DNA of 64,000 nt from CBDESM01 sp965242485 (GCA_965242485.1 CBDESM010000003.1:124001-188000), one strand, 5' to 3'; positions 26,570 through 35,730 are shown, counted from the stretch's first letter. Numbers and translations are program-made. Notes: generated by a model from the letters alone, not told the origin.

Positions 26570-27775
26570 TCAGCCCTCCTCGAACAGGTCGCCGAACGTG
26601 GCCGAGGGGTCGTAGTCGATCGGCTCAATCGGCGGGAAGCGGCCGGGCAGCGGTTCCGCGAACGCGCCCGCATCGTGTTCCAAATCCAGCACCCGCACCT
26701 GGCGGGACTGTGCGAACTCCGGCCCGAACTGCTCGAGGAAGCCGACGGCATAGACGCAGACGCCGCCCGCCTCGGCCAGCTGCTCCAGCGCGGGCAGATG
26801 CTCGGCGTCGTGCCCGGCCAAGTACAAATCCCCGCTCCAGCGGCGCTCGATCAGCATCTCCAGCGCCTTCCCAATCGCCACTCGCGACGCCCGGCCCGGC
26901 TGCGCGAACCCGCGCAGCACCACCGGCGCAATCCCCGCGGCCGACGCAGCGGCTGCGCCGGCCTGGTCATCTTCGATGTAGGCAGCTGCCCGCATCGCCG
27001 CGCTCGGCGAACGCTCGCGCAGCCAGAGGCCGACCTGCGGCCATTGCGCCGCCGCGATCCCCGACCCGGCCTGCTCGCAGATCGCTGCCAAGCATTGCCC
27101 GATGTCGCTCCAGTCGATCAGCAGCAGCACCTGCTCCGCCGCCGCGGCGGGACGCGGGGCCGCGCCGGCCTTGCGCAGCGCCGTCGCCAGTTGCGGCTCC
27201 GTCCCGTTCGCTGACGATGTCGATGGCCAGCGCTGCGACGGCTGCATCGATGGCGGCAGCCGGCTGTAGATCGTCTCCGGCATCGCGCCCGTGTCGCGCA
27301 CGATGTCGTAGATCCGCCACGGGCCCTCCGGAATCGTGCGGAAGCCGTCGAAGCAGGCGATGGCCAGGCCGCGGCCCTCCCGCTCGGCCAGCCGATGCAG
27401 TTCTGCGGTGATCCGCCCGCTGTAGGAATCGCCCCCGCAGTACAGCACATCGCAATCCACCTGCCGCAGCGTCCGCAGAATCGCCAGCAGCGCCTCCTTC
27501 TGCGTCTGCCAGCCTTGCTCCCGCGGCGTCAGGTGCAGCGTCCAGCCCAAGCGTTCCAGCGCTTGGTGGAACGTCCCCGCCGCTTCATGATCGCGCTGGT
27601 AGTAGTGCCCTGCCGCCATCCGTTCCCCGAATGGCTCCACCTCAGCCCACTCCAACAGCGCCCCGTAATCCATCCGCTCCCGCGCCTCAGGCCCCCGCCC
27701 CGCCACCTGCCACGGCGCACGGAGCAGGTCCTCCCCATCCACTAACACGCACAGCCGCCGTTCCAACATCGCCAT
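26570..27775 (-). CDS. Tandem NYN-like (PIN-fold) domain protein
   Basis: The 401-residue protein seems to consist of two NYN-like units. The first starts with LCVLVDGEDLL at residue 8 and continues to VLYCGGDSYSG near 112. The second starts with VLLLIDWSDIGQ near 216 and ends in ALEMLIERRWSGDLYLAGHDAEHLPALEQL near 310-340. In active NYN nucleases these places hold acidic residues (DGEN, a middle D, and SGDxDF). The first unit has DGED but the others are altered (AGHDAEH), so activity is doubtful. It could be an RNA-binding relic or a remodelled nuclease. No neighbour clarifies its role. Confidence 0.6.
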   Translation of the reverse strand: MAMLERRLCVLVDGEDLLRAPWQVAGRGPEARERMDYGALLEWAEVEPFGERMAAGHYYQRDHEAAGTFHQALERLGWTLHLTPREQGWQTQKEALLAILRTLRQVDCDVLYCGGDSYSGRITAELHRLAEREGRGLAIACFDGFRTIPEGPWRIYDIVRDTGAMPETIYSRLPPSMQPSQRWPSTSSANGTEPQLATALRKAGAAPRPAAAAEQVLLLIDWSDIGQCLAAICEQAGSGIAAAQWPQVGLWLRERSPSAAMRAAAYIEDDQAGAAAASAAGIAPVVLRGFAQPGRASRVAIGKALEMLIERRWSGDLYLAGHDAEHLPALEQLAEAGGVCVYAVGFLEQFGPEFAQSRQVRVLDLEHDAGAFAEPLPGRFPPIEPIDYDPSATFGDLFEEG

Positions 27776-27834
27776 CCCCTGCCAGAAGTATCGCCCAGCA
27801 GGAAGAGACGGGCAAGATCGCTACGCAGGGCAAA

Positions 27835-29358
27835 TTATTCGGCATCCCCCTCTATGCTCGGAAGAATCATATAGGTTTCAAGCCACTCAACAACTTCAGG
27901 GGTAAGGTAGGGGCTGGTGTCGAAGTCGCGGATGTTGATGCCCAACGCATATTTACCAGTGCCTGTCCAATAATATTGTTGGTAGCGATAATTACTTTCC
28001 AAACCCATTTTATCCAAAAAATACATAGAACATAGTTCTGCAGAAAGTTCTATAGGACTAAACGAATATATATTCCTATATATATTATCAACTGATAAAT
28101 ACCATCCCCACGGATCAAAGTGGCCATTATCAAGGCGAGGTCTATTGTTAGTAAATCCTATCATGTCAATAAACTCTCTACCATGTTCACTATTATGAAA
28201 AGCGTTAGAAGCATACACAAAATTATGAGGGTCTTTGTATTGGAGATGTAGTTCTGAACCTAACGCCTGAGATATGTACCAATACTGATTAATGTGACAC
28301 AATTCATGTATCTCTTTTTTGATTAAAAAAAGTTCACTCTCTTTGTCGCTTCTGTAGTAGTTGTGAGAACCCCAGAAAAAAATGAATGGCGGGGTGTTGA
28401 GACGCGGATATGATATTGCAACACCACTAAATCCCCAATCTCTAAAAGGTATTTGTTTTATAATACAAGTGTTGGGATGAATGGGGAGAGATGGGAGTAC
28501 CTGTTTTTTGACTTGTGGGTGAAAACTATCATCACACACAACATTTTTGTCTAATTTAAAATTAATGAACCGTAGAGAGCCTATGGCATAAAAAACTGCA
28601 CTAAAATTATCCTCTCGTTCTTGCAACTGTCTAAACGACAAACATCCCTCATCGCTTACATCACAGATATTATAACAATCAACAGAAAAGGTGCCTGCAG
28701 GGAGGAATTGTTCAAAAGTGTTAAGGAATTCTTGATTTGTTCTGTCTGTTGAGTTGGTGTTGTATTGATTGTAGGCGTAGGTTGTGTTTGTAGTTGGATC
28801 CGTGAATTGGATGTTGTTTACAATGCATCCCATTGTTGCAAGGCGTCCTTTAAAGTGGAGGAGAGATCCTCCTCCCCATTGAGCTGAGAACAGTGTGTCG
28901 TATTCCTCCGGAATATCGGCGACGATCTGCGTCGGCTGCAAGCCATTGCCGACGGGCTGATCCGCGCAGGTCGCCCAGAGCGTTCCGGCAGGCACCTCGG
29001 CCTCGTACCGCTGAATGAATTGCCGGTTGATCGGGAAGTCGTATGTCAGATCGTAGCGGTTGTATCCGTGCCAGCCATCCTCGTCATGGAGCCACAACGT
29101 GTTCATCGCACAGCCGAGATCAGCCAACCGGCCCTTGAGTTGAGGCAAACTGCCACCACCCCACTCAAGCGGGAATAATGTTTCATATCCCTCAGGAATC
29201 TCAGCAACCACCCGCGTCGGCCGCAACTCAGTTGCCACAGCCGCCACGGCGGTCTCTTCATCCCCGTTGTCCCCGGACACGCCCGCCACCGAAACGGCCA
29301 GCAGTCCGACTGCGACGAGCAGCGCAGCCGCCCGCCGAAATAGCGCCATTAGGCCCAT
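27835..29358 (-). CDS. Secreted protein with N-terminal repeats and HExxH metallopeptidase-like domain
   Basis: The 507-residue product has an N-terminal signal (MGLMALFRRAAALLVAVGLL). Two repeats of about 85 residues follow, each with IVAxIPExYxTLF-WGGGSL-KGRLA-GC and ending in (V/L)PAGT. The second half contains HELCHINQYW, an HExxH zinc site, and downstream SPIELSAELCSMYFL with a glutamate placed like the third ligand of gluzincins. It is therefore possibly an exported metallopeptidase. From about 28900 downward the gene is strikingly AT-rich, while its first part is GC-rich. The start at 29358 is the ATG before the signal peptide. Confidence 0.65.
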   Translation of the reverse strand: MGLMALFRRAAALLVAVGLLAVSVAGVSGDNGDEETAVAAVATELRPTRVVAEIPEGYETLFPLEWGGGSLPQLKGRLADLGCAMNTLWLHDEDGWHGYNRYDLTYDFPINRQFIQRYEAEVPAGTLWATCADQPVGNGLQPTQIVADIPEEYDTLFSAQWGGGSLLHFKGRLATMGCIVNNIQFTDPTTNTTYAYNQYNTNSTDRTNQEFLNTFEQFLPAGTFSVDCYNICDVSDEGCLSFRQLQEREDNFSAVFYAIGSLRFINFKLDKNVVCDDSFHPQVKKQVLPSLPIHPNTCIIKQIPFRDWGFSGVAISYPRLNTPPFIFFWGSHNYYRSDKESELFLIKKEIHELCHINQYWYISQALGSELHLQYKDPHNFVYASNAFHNSEHGREFIDMIGFTNNRPRLDNGHFDPWGWYLSVDNIYRNIYSFSPIELSAELCSMYFLDKMGLESNYRYQQYYWTGTGKYALGINIRDFDTSPYLTPEVVEWLETYMILPSIEGDAE

Positions 29359-29533
29359 CGCCGCCGCCCTCCCGTCTGCCCCGCCGTCATATACGTGGAT
29401 GCGGGCCCCGCGGTGCTCGCCGCGAACCCCGGCCGGCTCTCGCCAGCGCGCGCAAGGTAACCGCCAGCCGGCAGTCTGTCTAGGCCTCTTCCGGTGCTCC
29501 CGCTTGGGGCGCCCGAAGACGCGAGAGCGACGA

Positions 29534-30088
29534 TCAGCCGAGTACGCCCGTCGCCACCAACGCCACAACCACGCCCGTCACCGCGATGATCAAGCCCGCC
29601 AGCCCGAACGCCGCCCGATGGATCGTCGAATTGAGCCGCGCGTAGTTGGCGTCCGCCTCCGCCCGCAGCACTGCGATCTGGCCCTCCAGCTTCGCGACCC
29701 GCCCCTCAAGCCCCGAGAATCGCCGCTCCATCTGCGTCTCCAGCTTGGTGAAACGACGCTCCGTCTCCGTCTGAAAGTCGGTGAGACGCTTCTCGAGCCG
29801 CGTCTCCAAGTCGGCGATCTCGGTTCGGATTTGCGAGGCGACCTCGCGGATGGTCGACTCGATGACTTGGAACTGGGCCTCGTTCTTCGTGTCTTGGCTG
29901 TCAATGCGGCCGTTGAGCAGACCGGCCGAGTGCGCGACCTGCTCCATCGCCCTCGCGACGGCCGCCTCCACCGCCTCATCGCGCACCGCCACGGCCACGC
30001 CCAAGATCGCGTCGGCCAACTCTTCGTCGCATCCGCCTGCGACCAGCTGCGCACGGTGTTCCGCCGTCGGCATCGCCATGCCGCTCAT
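29534..30088 (-). CDS. Coiled-coil protein with C-terminal membrane anchor
   Basis: The 184-residue protein has an N-terminal helical part (ELADAILGVAVAVRDEAVEAAV), a long heptad-rich coiled coil from about 65 to 155 (IRTEIADLETRLEKRLTDF, RFTKLETQMERRFSGLEGR) and one membrane helix at the C terminus (FGLAGLIIAVTGVVVALVA). The layout is like CCDC90/DUF1640-type proteins, which are tail-anchored. The function is unknown. It lies divergent from the hydrolase at 30181. Confidence 0.75.
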   Translation of the reverse strand: MSGMAMPTAEHRAQLVAGGCDEELADAILGVAVAVRDEAVEAAVARAMEQVAHSAGLLNGRIDSQDTKNEAQFQVIESTIREVASQIRTEIADLETRLEKRLTDFQTETERRFTKLETQMERRFSGLEGRVAKLEGQIAVLRAEADANYARLNSTIHRAAFGLAGLIIAVTGVVVALVATGVLG

Positions 30089-30180
30089 CCTAGCCCACCA
30101 GCGGCGCGACTGCCTACGAGGTCTCGGTTAGGATCGCGGCGATTGACCAGTGCGCGTGATCATCGCGTGAGGAGGCCGAG

Positions 30181-31113
30181 ATGCCGTTGACCGCTGAGAC
30201 GCAGGCCGTGTTGAAGATGCGCGAAGGGCTGCCACCGTCGCACACGCTGACGCCGGAGGAGGCGCGGCGGCAGTCGGACGCGATGCGCGTCAGGGGCGAG
30301 GAGGAGCCCGTCGCGCGGGTCGAGAACCGGACGATCCCCGGACCGGCTGGCGAGATTCCCGTGCGCATCTACTCGGCGCAGCCGGATGCGGCGCTGCCGA
30401 CGCTGGTCTACTTCCACGGCGGCGGCTGGGTCGTCGGCGATCTCGATTCGCACGACAACGTCTGCCGCGCGCTGGCCAACCGCTCGGGCTGCTCCATCGT
30501 CAGCGTCCACTACCGCCGGGCGCCGGAGGCGGAGTACCCGGCCGCGGCCGACGACTGCTACGCGGCTGCGGCATGGGTCGCGGAGCACGCGGACGAGGCA
30601 GGCGGCGACGGCAGGATCGCGGTCGGCGGCGACAGCGCCGGCGGCAACTTGGCGGCCGTGGTCTCGCAGATGGCGCGCGAGCGCGGCGGGCCGGAGATCG
30701 CGGCGCAGATCCTGATCTACCCGGTCACCGATTTCAATTTCGAGACCGAGTCGTACCGGGTCAACGGCGACGGCTCATACGGCCTGTCGGAAGCGGGCAT
30801 GCGCTGGTATTGGCAGCTCTATGCGCCGGACGAGGCGCGGGCAGCGGAACCGTACGCCTCACCGCTGCGGGCCAGCGACTTGGCCGAGCTGCCGCCGGCG
30901 CTGGTGCAGACGGCCGAGTACGACGCGCTGCGCGACGAGGGCGAGGCCTACGCGGCGGCGCTGGAGGCGGCGGGCAACACGGTCTGCGTGACCCGCTACG
31001 ACGGCGTCATCCACGGCTTCGTCAGCATGTTCGCCGCCGTGCCCGAAGGCTCGGCCGCGCTGGACGAGATCGCCGAATGCCTGCGCGCCGCGTTCGCCGG
31101 CGAGTGCAGCTGA
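30181..31113 (+). CDS. Alpha/beta hydrolase, hormone-sensitive-lipase family (paralogue C)
   Basis: The 310-residue enzyme carries YFHGGGWVVGDLDSHDN, VHYRRAPEAEYPAAADDCYAAA, the nucleophile elbow GGDSAGGNLA, EYDALRDEGEAYAAAL and HGFVSMFAAVPEG. These are the Ser-Asp-His triad motifs of the HSL family. It parallels the gene at 25639, suggesting duplication followed by drift. A GGAGG ribosome-binding site lies before the ATG. Esterase activity on small esters is likely. Confidence 0.92.
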   Translation: MPLTAETQAVLKMREGLPPSHTLTPEEARRQSDAMRVRGEEEPVARVENRTIPGPAGEIPVRIYSAQPDAALPTLVYFHGGGWVVGDLDSHDNVCRALANRSGCSIVSVHYRRAPEAEYPAAADDCYAAAAWVAEHADEAGGDGRIAVGGDSAGGNLAAVVSQMARERGGPEIAAQILIYPVTDFNFETESYRVNGDGSYGLSEAGMRWYWQLYAPDEARAAEPYASPLRASDLAELPPALVQTAEYDALRDEGEAYAAALEAAGNTVCVTRYDGVIHGFVSMFAAVPEGSAALDEIAECLRAAFAGECS

Positions 31114-31117
31114 GCCG

Positions 31118-31489
31118 CTACTCCATCTGCGCCCGCATCGAGGCCAGGTCGAAGTAGTCGCGCCACGCCGCGATCTTGCCGTCGCGGATCTCGAAGACGC
31201 CGCAGACCAGCACCTCGACGTCCTTGCCGTTCAACTCGAAGCGGTCGACCCGCTCGTTGAGCACGACATCGCCGTTGACCGCTTGGTGCACGGTCTCCCA
31301 GCCGCGATGCGAGAGCTGCGAAACGCCGACCAGCGCCTCGCGCACCGCGTCGATCCCCACGGCCGGCTCCATCGGCATGTTGTGGTAAACCGCGTCATCG
31401 GTGAAGTACTTCGCCAGCACCCGCGGATCCGGATGCACCGCATCGAACTCCCCCACGAACGCCGAAACGATCTCTCCAGCAGAAGCCAT
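31118..31489 (-). CDS. Limonene-1,2-epoxide hydrolase-like / SnoaL-like protein
   Basis: The 123-residue protein fits the NTF2-like fold of the LimA/SnoaL group: AFVGEFDAVHPDPRVLAKYFTDDAVYHNMP, a helical middle, then NERVDRF and the C-terminal IAAWRDYFDL. Asp and Arg in these segments match the catalytic set of limonene epoxide hydrolase (an Asp-Arg-Asp arrangement). It is convergent with the hydrolase gene, four bases apart. The substrate is unknown. Confidence 0.8.
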   Translation of the reverse strand: MASAGEIVSAFVGEFDAVHPDPRVLAKYFTDDAVYHNMPMEPAVGIDAVREALVGVSQLSHRGWETVHQAVNGDVVLNERVDRFELNGKDVEVLVCGVFEIRDGKIAAWRDYFDLASMRAQME

Positions 31490-31516
31490 GTCAACTCCCT
31501 CCCTCTCCCCCGCAGT

Positions 31517-32101
31517 CTACAACCCCGCCAACCGCTCCACAGCCGCAACAGCCCGCCGCAGCGAATCAGAACGCTCGGCCGCTTGGACGGGATCCCAGAT
31601 TTCTTCAACGAAGCGGCGCAGTTGCAAGGTATAGGCATTGCCAATCTGATGCGTTCCCGCCGTACCTCCGATGGCTTCACGAACTTCAGCCGACCTGCTC
31701 GATCGAGCCAGATGGAGCAAGAAGCGTTTCGGATCTGGCACGACATCCGGATTCGGCGGCAGAGCGGACTGCCGGACGCTGAGGAAGCGCGCGATCTGCG
31801 CGTCGGCCATCAACCAAGACTCAATAGAACGAACGGCAACGCGGAAGCAGAATTTCGGAGGGAAGTCCCACTGATGTTGCGCCATCAGGCTGGGTGCGCA
31901 GGCGTCTCTGTCAAGATCGCAGATCACGAGCCACGGGGTGTAGCGAGCCGCCGAGGCATAGCCGGCAACTCGCTCAAGCAAAGGCTCCCGACCATTGCTT
32001 TCGAACGGCTCACGAGCAGGGACTGCGCCCGCATGCGCAATCAAGCGCTCAGCCACGGCTGCGTCAAGGCGGCCTTCCACTGCGGATTCGATGAAGGTCA
32101 T
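31517..32101 (-). CDS. TOPRIM-like DUF4276-type protein, partner of AAA ATPase
   Basis: The 194-residue protein has a TOPRIM-like pattern: SAVEGRLDAAVAERL near the N terminus (conserved Glu), LVICDLDRDACAPS in the middle (the DxD pair) and VAVRSIESWLMADAQ, typical of DUF4276. Such proteins act as the nuclease-like partner to an ABC-type ATPase. It starts at ATG 32101, which overlaps the stop of the ATPase gene (ATGA). The pair resembles split OLD-family systems and PARIS-like AriA/AriB arrangements, but PARIS uses a different TOPRIM family, so this is only an analogy. Confidence 0.72.
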   Translation of the reverse strand: MTFIESAVEGRLDAAVAERLIAHAGAVPAREPFESNGREPLLERVAGYASAARYTPWLVICDLDRDACAPSLMAQHQWDFPPKFCFRVAVRSIESWLMADAQIARFLSVRQSALPPNPDVVPDPKRFLLHLARSSRSAEVREAIGGTAGTHQIGNAYTLQLRRFVEEIWDPVQAAERSDSLRRAVAAVERLAGL

Positions 32102-33252
32102 CGCGCGAAGGTCAGCCGCGGAGAGGGCAGCCCCGTCCACGGAACGACGATCTCGCCAAGCGGCATTCCCGCCTCTCTCAGGGCGCACACCTGAGGGTCC
32201 TCTGTGGCAAGCGATGCATGCGTCCCGTCTTTATCAGTCCGCAGCAAGACGACTTCGCTCAGCGAGACGCCTTCATCGTGCAGCAGTGGCGGAGAGTGGC
32301 TGGTGATGAATATCTGCCGCTTGGATGTGAACGAGACCATTGCAAATGCTCCGGCGAGCTCGCGGATCACGGCGTCATGGAGCGATAGCTCAGGTTCCTC
32401 CAGCAGCAGCGGGCCACCGGATTCCTGCGCCATCCACATCAGCGCGACCAGCCGCAGCGTGCCATCGGACAGTTCATGGTCGCGCTGCCAAGCGCCCTGC
32501 GAGCGCCAGTGATCGAACTTCGCTTCCAGATGCGGCCGCCCGGTGATCTTGTCGTTGACGGCGCGCAGCTCGCTGAACTGCGGAATCATCGTGCTCAGCG
32601 ATTCGTTGATGCGCCGGAATCGCGCCTTGCGCGTGTTGCTCGGCGTCGCCATGACATGCTCAATGAAGCCTTGCCCGTACGGATCATCGGGGAGACGTTG
32701 CATATTGTTCTCTTGGCCGAGCCGCAGCAGCTGGGGCACCAAGTTGAGGTAACGGACGGAGCCGAGGAAGTCGGCAAGCTCGCGGAATTTGATGTTCGAA
32801 TCGATCTGCTCGAGCGCGGTCGCAGTACGCCGGCGATCGTCGTCTTTGTCTTTCCCGTCTGGGCGTTCGAGCAGAGGTTTACCTTCCTTGACCACCCGCT
32901 CCGACTTGACCAGCGTTCGGTGGCGCCCGCTGCGCTCAAGTTCCAGCTCGAGTGCGTAGGTCCAAATCGGATCCGCGTCTGGCGTCGGCGCGACATCGAT
33001 CTCGATACCCACGTAATTGTCGCGCCCATGCGCCATCAAGGATCTGATGTGGCGGAAATCTTTGCGGGCGCTGATCGCCGCGCGCAGCCCGCCCCCGTCT
33101 TCTTTGGCGATGTCGCGCAGGAAGCGGAGCGCATCCAAGAGGTTGGATTTGCCGGTCGCGTTCGCGCCGACGATGAACACGCGACGTTGAAGCTGAAGTT
33201 CGATATCGCGGAAATTGCGGAAATTGTGGAGTTTGAGCCGCGTGATGAACAT
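32098..33252 (-). CDS. AAA/ABC-type ATPase (AAA_21-like, OLD-like)
   Basis: The 384-residue protein begins with ITRLKLHNFRNFRDIEL and a Walker A at 29-36 (GANATGKS). It ends with an ABC signature-like LSDGTLRLVAL, Walker B PLLLEEPELSLH and a switch His in ITSHSPPLL. This is the RecF/SMC-like ATPase of the AAA_15/21 families, used in many abortive-infection systems. The partner TOPRIM-like gene overlaps its end. No SMC arm is visible. It is downstream of the VOC gene by 21 bp on the same strand. Confidence 0.85.
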   Translation of the reverse strand: MFITRLKLHNFRNFRDIELQLQRRVFIVGANATGKSNLLDALRFLRDIAKEDGGGLRAAISARKDFRHIRSLMAHGRDNYVGIEIDVAPTPDADPIWTYALELELERSGRHRTLVKSERVVKEGKPLLERPDGKDKDDDRRRTATALEQIDSNIKFRELADFLGSVRYLNLVPQLLRLGQENNMQRLPDDPYGQGFIEHVMATPSNTRKARFRRINESLSTMIPQFSELRAVNDKITGRPHLEAKFDHWRSQGAWQRDHELSDGTLRLVALMWMAQESGGPLLLEEPELSLHDAVIRELAGAFAMVSFTSKRQIFITSHSPPLLHDEGVSLSEVVLLRTDKDGTHASLATEDPQVCALREAGMPLGEIVVPWTGLPSPRLTFAR

Positions 33253-33273
33253 GTCGATTTCGCCCTCGGCAAC

Positions 33274-33897
33274 TCAGCGCAGTGTGATTCGGCCGCCGGG
33301 GCCTTCGAGTGTCGCTGCGAGCGCTGGCGCATCCGCTCGCTCGACCCGCAGTTCCACGCCCAAGGCCTCCAACGCGGCCCCGACTGCTTCCGGATCCGGA
33401 TGCTCGCCGTGGAAATCGACCAGCGTGCAGCCGGCCACCGCGGTCGTGCTCGGGTGCCGCGCATCGCCCCAATCGATCAGGAAGGGGACCAGCCCGTCGA
33501 GCAGCGGCGGCCAGCTGGCCACGCTGAGGCGCCAATCGAGCCGCGTCCCGTCGGCCAGGACGCGCCCGAGCGGGCGGACTTCGCCGATGTCGTAGCCGGC
33601 CTCGCGGGCGGCCGCCACGCGCTGCTCGATCTCCGCGCCCGCCTTCGCGCACCAGTGCGGCACCCGCCGCTGGTCCGCAAGATGCAGCCCGAACGGCAGC
33701 GGACCCTCGTGCCCGGCCTGCTGCGGGTCGGGCCCGATGATCTCCAGATACGCCCCGTCCTGCAGCGCCAGCAGGTGGTTGTAGACGCCGCGGCCCTCGA
33801 ACCGCCCGCCCAGCTCGGCGCGGACGCCTGTCGCCTCGGCCACCTCCTCGACGGCGGCCTGGACATCCTGCACGGCGAGCACGATGTGGTCGATCAC
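33274..33897 (-). CDS. VOC/glyoxalase-like protein
   Basis: The 207-residue protein begins VIDHIVLAVQDVQAAV, with a VOC-type metal-ligand histidine, then EGRGVYNHLLALQDGAYLEIIGPD. A second partial unit has LDWRLSV and TLVDFHGEHPDPEAV. This resembles the glyoxalase-like (Glyoxalase_3-type) proteins with a long VOC-like fold. The GTG start is chosen because it follows a GGAGGTG site. No substrate can be assigned. Confidence 0.75.
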   Translation of the reverse strand: MIDHIVLAVQDVQAAVEEVAEATGVRAELGGRFEGRGVYNHLLALQDGAYLEIIGPDPQQAGHEGPLPFGLHLADQRRVPHWCAKAGAEIEQRVAAAREAGYDIGEVRPLGRVLADGTRLDWRLSVASWPPLLDGLVPFLIDWGDARHPSTTAVAGCTLVDFHGEHPDPEAVGAALEALGVELRVERADAPALAATLEGPGGRITLR

Positions 33898-33983
33898 TCG
33901 GCACCTCCGCCGCCAGTCTAACCGCCACGCGCGGAACGACGCAGGCTGGCGCGGCGTTAGGCTCCCTGAACGGAGAGCGCGCA

Positions 33984-35651
33984 ATGGCCGGCAGGTTCGC
34001 AATCGCAATCATCGCGGCGCTCGCGCTCCTCGCCGGTCTCCGCGCCGCCAGCGCCGAGCCGCCGACCAGAGCGCCTTGGCCGCACGGCGCTGCCCCACCC
34101 GCCGAGTACGACCCGGCCAGCGGGCGGATCAACGTCTCATGGCAGGCCGCCGCCAACGCATCCGCATACATCACCTGGTGGGTCAACAACAGCGACCGAT
34201 TCGACTCCGGCGCGGCGCGGACTACGGAGACGGTCATCTCGCTATCGCGCAACGGCGGGTTCACAGACGGAGAATGGAAAATCCGCGTCCGCGCAGCGAA
34301 CGGCGGCGCGTGGTCCAAACCAACGATCGTAGCGATCTCCGGCGCGCCTCCAGAGCTCATCCTAGATATTGAATCCTCGCGCGAACTCTGCACCGAAGGC
34401 ACCCTCACCGAGCTCCGCTGGTCCGCCGACGGCGGCACCAGCCCGCTGAATCTCCAAATCAACGGTGAACCAGTAGGCGAGCTGGATGGCACCGCCAAGG
34501 TCAACTGCGGCCTGATCCCCCGCACCGCAGACGGCGAGATCGACGAATCCCAGCGCGACGCCGTCATCACCGGCTTCCTCCGCGACGGCCGCGGCACCAT
34601 CAAGTCCGCCTCCATCCGCGTGCCCCGCGCCGAAGCCCTGCCGGCTCCGATTATCGATCGCAAATGGGGTCACATAGATAACGTCACCGTCGATTGGATC
34701 AGCGCTGCTACGCACGACGATTCCGCAACTACGCTCGTCATGCAGCGATACATGTTGTCCGGTGATACTCAATGGATGTATACGTCGAGAAATTCTGGAT
34801 CTGACCAAAACGGCGTATGGCTTTCCACTGCCCGCACGATACCTGCCGGTGGTTTAGTTCGAATACAAGGTGCCGAGCTGCGTGATCCAATCGAAATCGA
34901 AACGCCGAGTGCCTTGCGGTGGAGTGAAATAGTCGAACATCAAGTGCTGGGGGAACCCCACAGTCTCACCGTCCAATCTACGCATGATACTGCAACGATT
35001 TCTTGGATCCCAGTGCCATCTACGGATGCCGGCTGCCACGATGTCGCTGTGGTCCGTGGCCCGGAACGTGGCGAGAACGTCGCATATGCACCCGCAGTCT
35101 CCGGGCAGCGCAGCCAAGTTTCGATCACAGGCCTGAGTCCAGACACGGAATACGAGATTATCGTGAACGCATGTACATGGGAGTACGGATATTATATCAA
35201 CACTACCATACGCACGGACATCGCTCCAGCCGACTGGTCGCCCCCCCTCCGTGGACCTCAGAATCTCCGTGTTGCTGCGACATCGCGCACAATCAAGGTG
35301 CAGTGGGATGACCCGTTCGAGGGCGCGACTCCTTATTATACTATACAGCTTTTCGGCAATCTCGGTGACAAGCGACTGGCCGGCGATGGCATTTATGCCC
35401 CTAGTAGTGACGGCTGGTCTTATACTTTCACTGATCTTGAGCCGAATACTTCATATCGCATTCGCGTCGGACATGTCGGCCTAGTAATATCTCACAGTGA
35501 GATCATGGCTACTACCCTTCCGGTGTCAAGACCTCCCGCAGAAGAAGATATATCAAACATATCGACTATCCTGTTGGGTCAATTGCCCTTCGCCGTTCCT
35601 CCTTTCACATCACTAGCGGAGTTCAGCGCGGAGGTCGGCGACAATCCTTGA
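33984..35651 (+). CDS. Secreted fibronectin-III-like protein A1 (555 aa)
   Basis: A signal peptide (MAGRFAIAIIAALALLAGL) ends at AASAEPP. After a short FN3-like unit comes the conserved core ESSRELCTEGTLTELRW...VNCGLIPRTADGEIDESQRDAVITGFLRDGRGTIKSASIRVPRA (residues about 130-218), shared with the three other family genes. Then follow FN3-like domains with VQSTHDTATISWIPVP and GLSPDTEYEIIV. Compared with gene B1, the N-terminal FN3 units of about 200 residues are missing. FN3 domains mediate protein or glycan binding at the cell surface. The C-terminal part ends in a hydrophobic patch (ILLGQLPFAVPPF). Confidence 0.75.
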   Translation: MAGRFAIAIIAALALLAGLRAASAEPPTRAPWPHGAAPPAEYDPASGRINVSWQAAANASAYITWWVNNSDRFDSGAARTTETVISLSRNGGFTDGEWKIRVRAANGGAWSKPTIVAISGAPPELILDIESSRELCTEGTLTELRWSADGGTSPLNLQINGEPVGELDGTAKVNCGLIPRTADGEIDESQRDAVITGFLRDGRGTIKSASIRVPRAEALPAPIIDRKWGHIDNVTVDWISAATHDDSATTLVMQRYMLSGDTQWMYTSRNSGSDQNGVWLSTARTIPAGGLVRIQGAELRDPIEIETPSALRWSEIVEHQVLGEPHSLTVQSTHDTATISWIPVPSTDAGCHDVAVVRGPERGENVAYAPAVSGQRSQVSITGLSPDTEYEIIVNACTWEYGYYINTTIRTDIAPADWSPPLRGPQNLRVAATSRTIKVQWDDPFEGATPYYTIQLFGNLGDKRLAGDGIYAPSSDGWSYTFTDLEPNTSYRIRVGHVGLVISHSEIMATTLPVSRPPAEEDISNISTILLGQLPFAVPPFTSLAEFSAEVGDNP

Positions 35652-35730
35652 TCTTCATCCTACGGAACCAAGAATGAGCCGCTAGTATGTGGCGCGGGGA
35701 CGGCCGGGTTGCCGGCTGCGGAGGTGCGCG
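35652..35730 (+). promoter_or_regulatory. Conserved leader of FN3 gene A2
   Basis: The 79 bp before gene A2 share their last part (from GAGCCGCTAG onward) almost base for base with the leader before gene B2 at 48971. It includes a small hairpin, GCCGG-GTTG-CCGGC, at about 35703-35716, closely followed by the GGAGGTG ribosome-binding site. The hairpin could act in translational control. No clear -35/-10 boxes are visible; transcription may come from the gene upstream. Confidence 0.5.
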
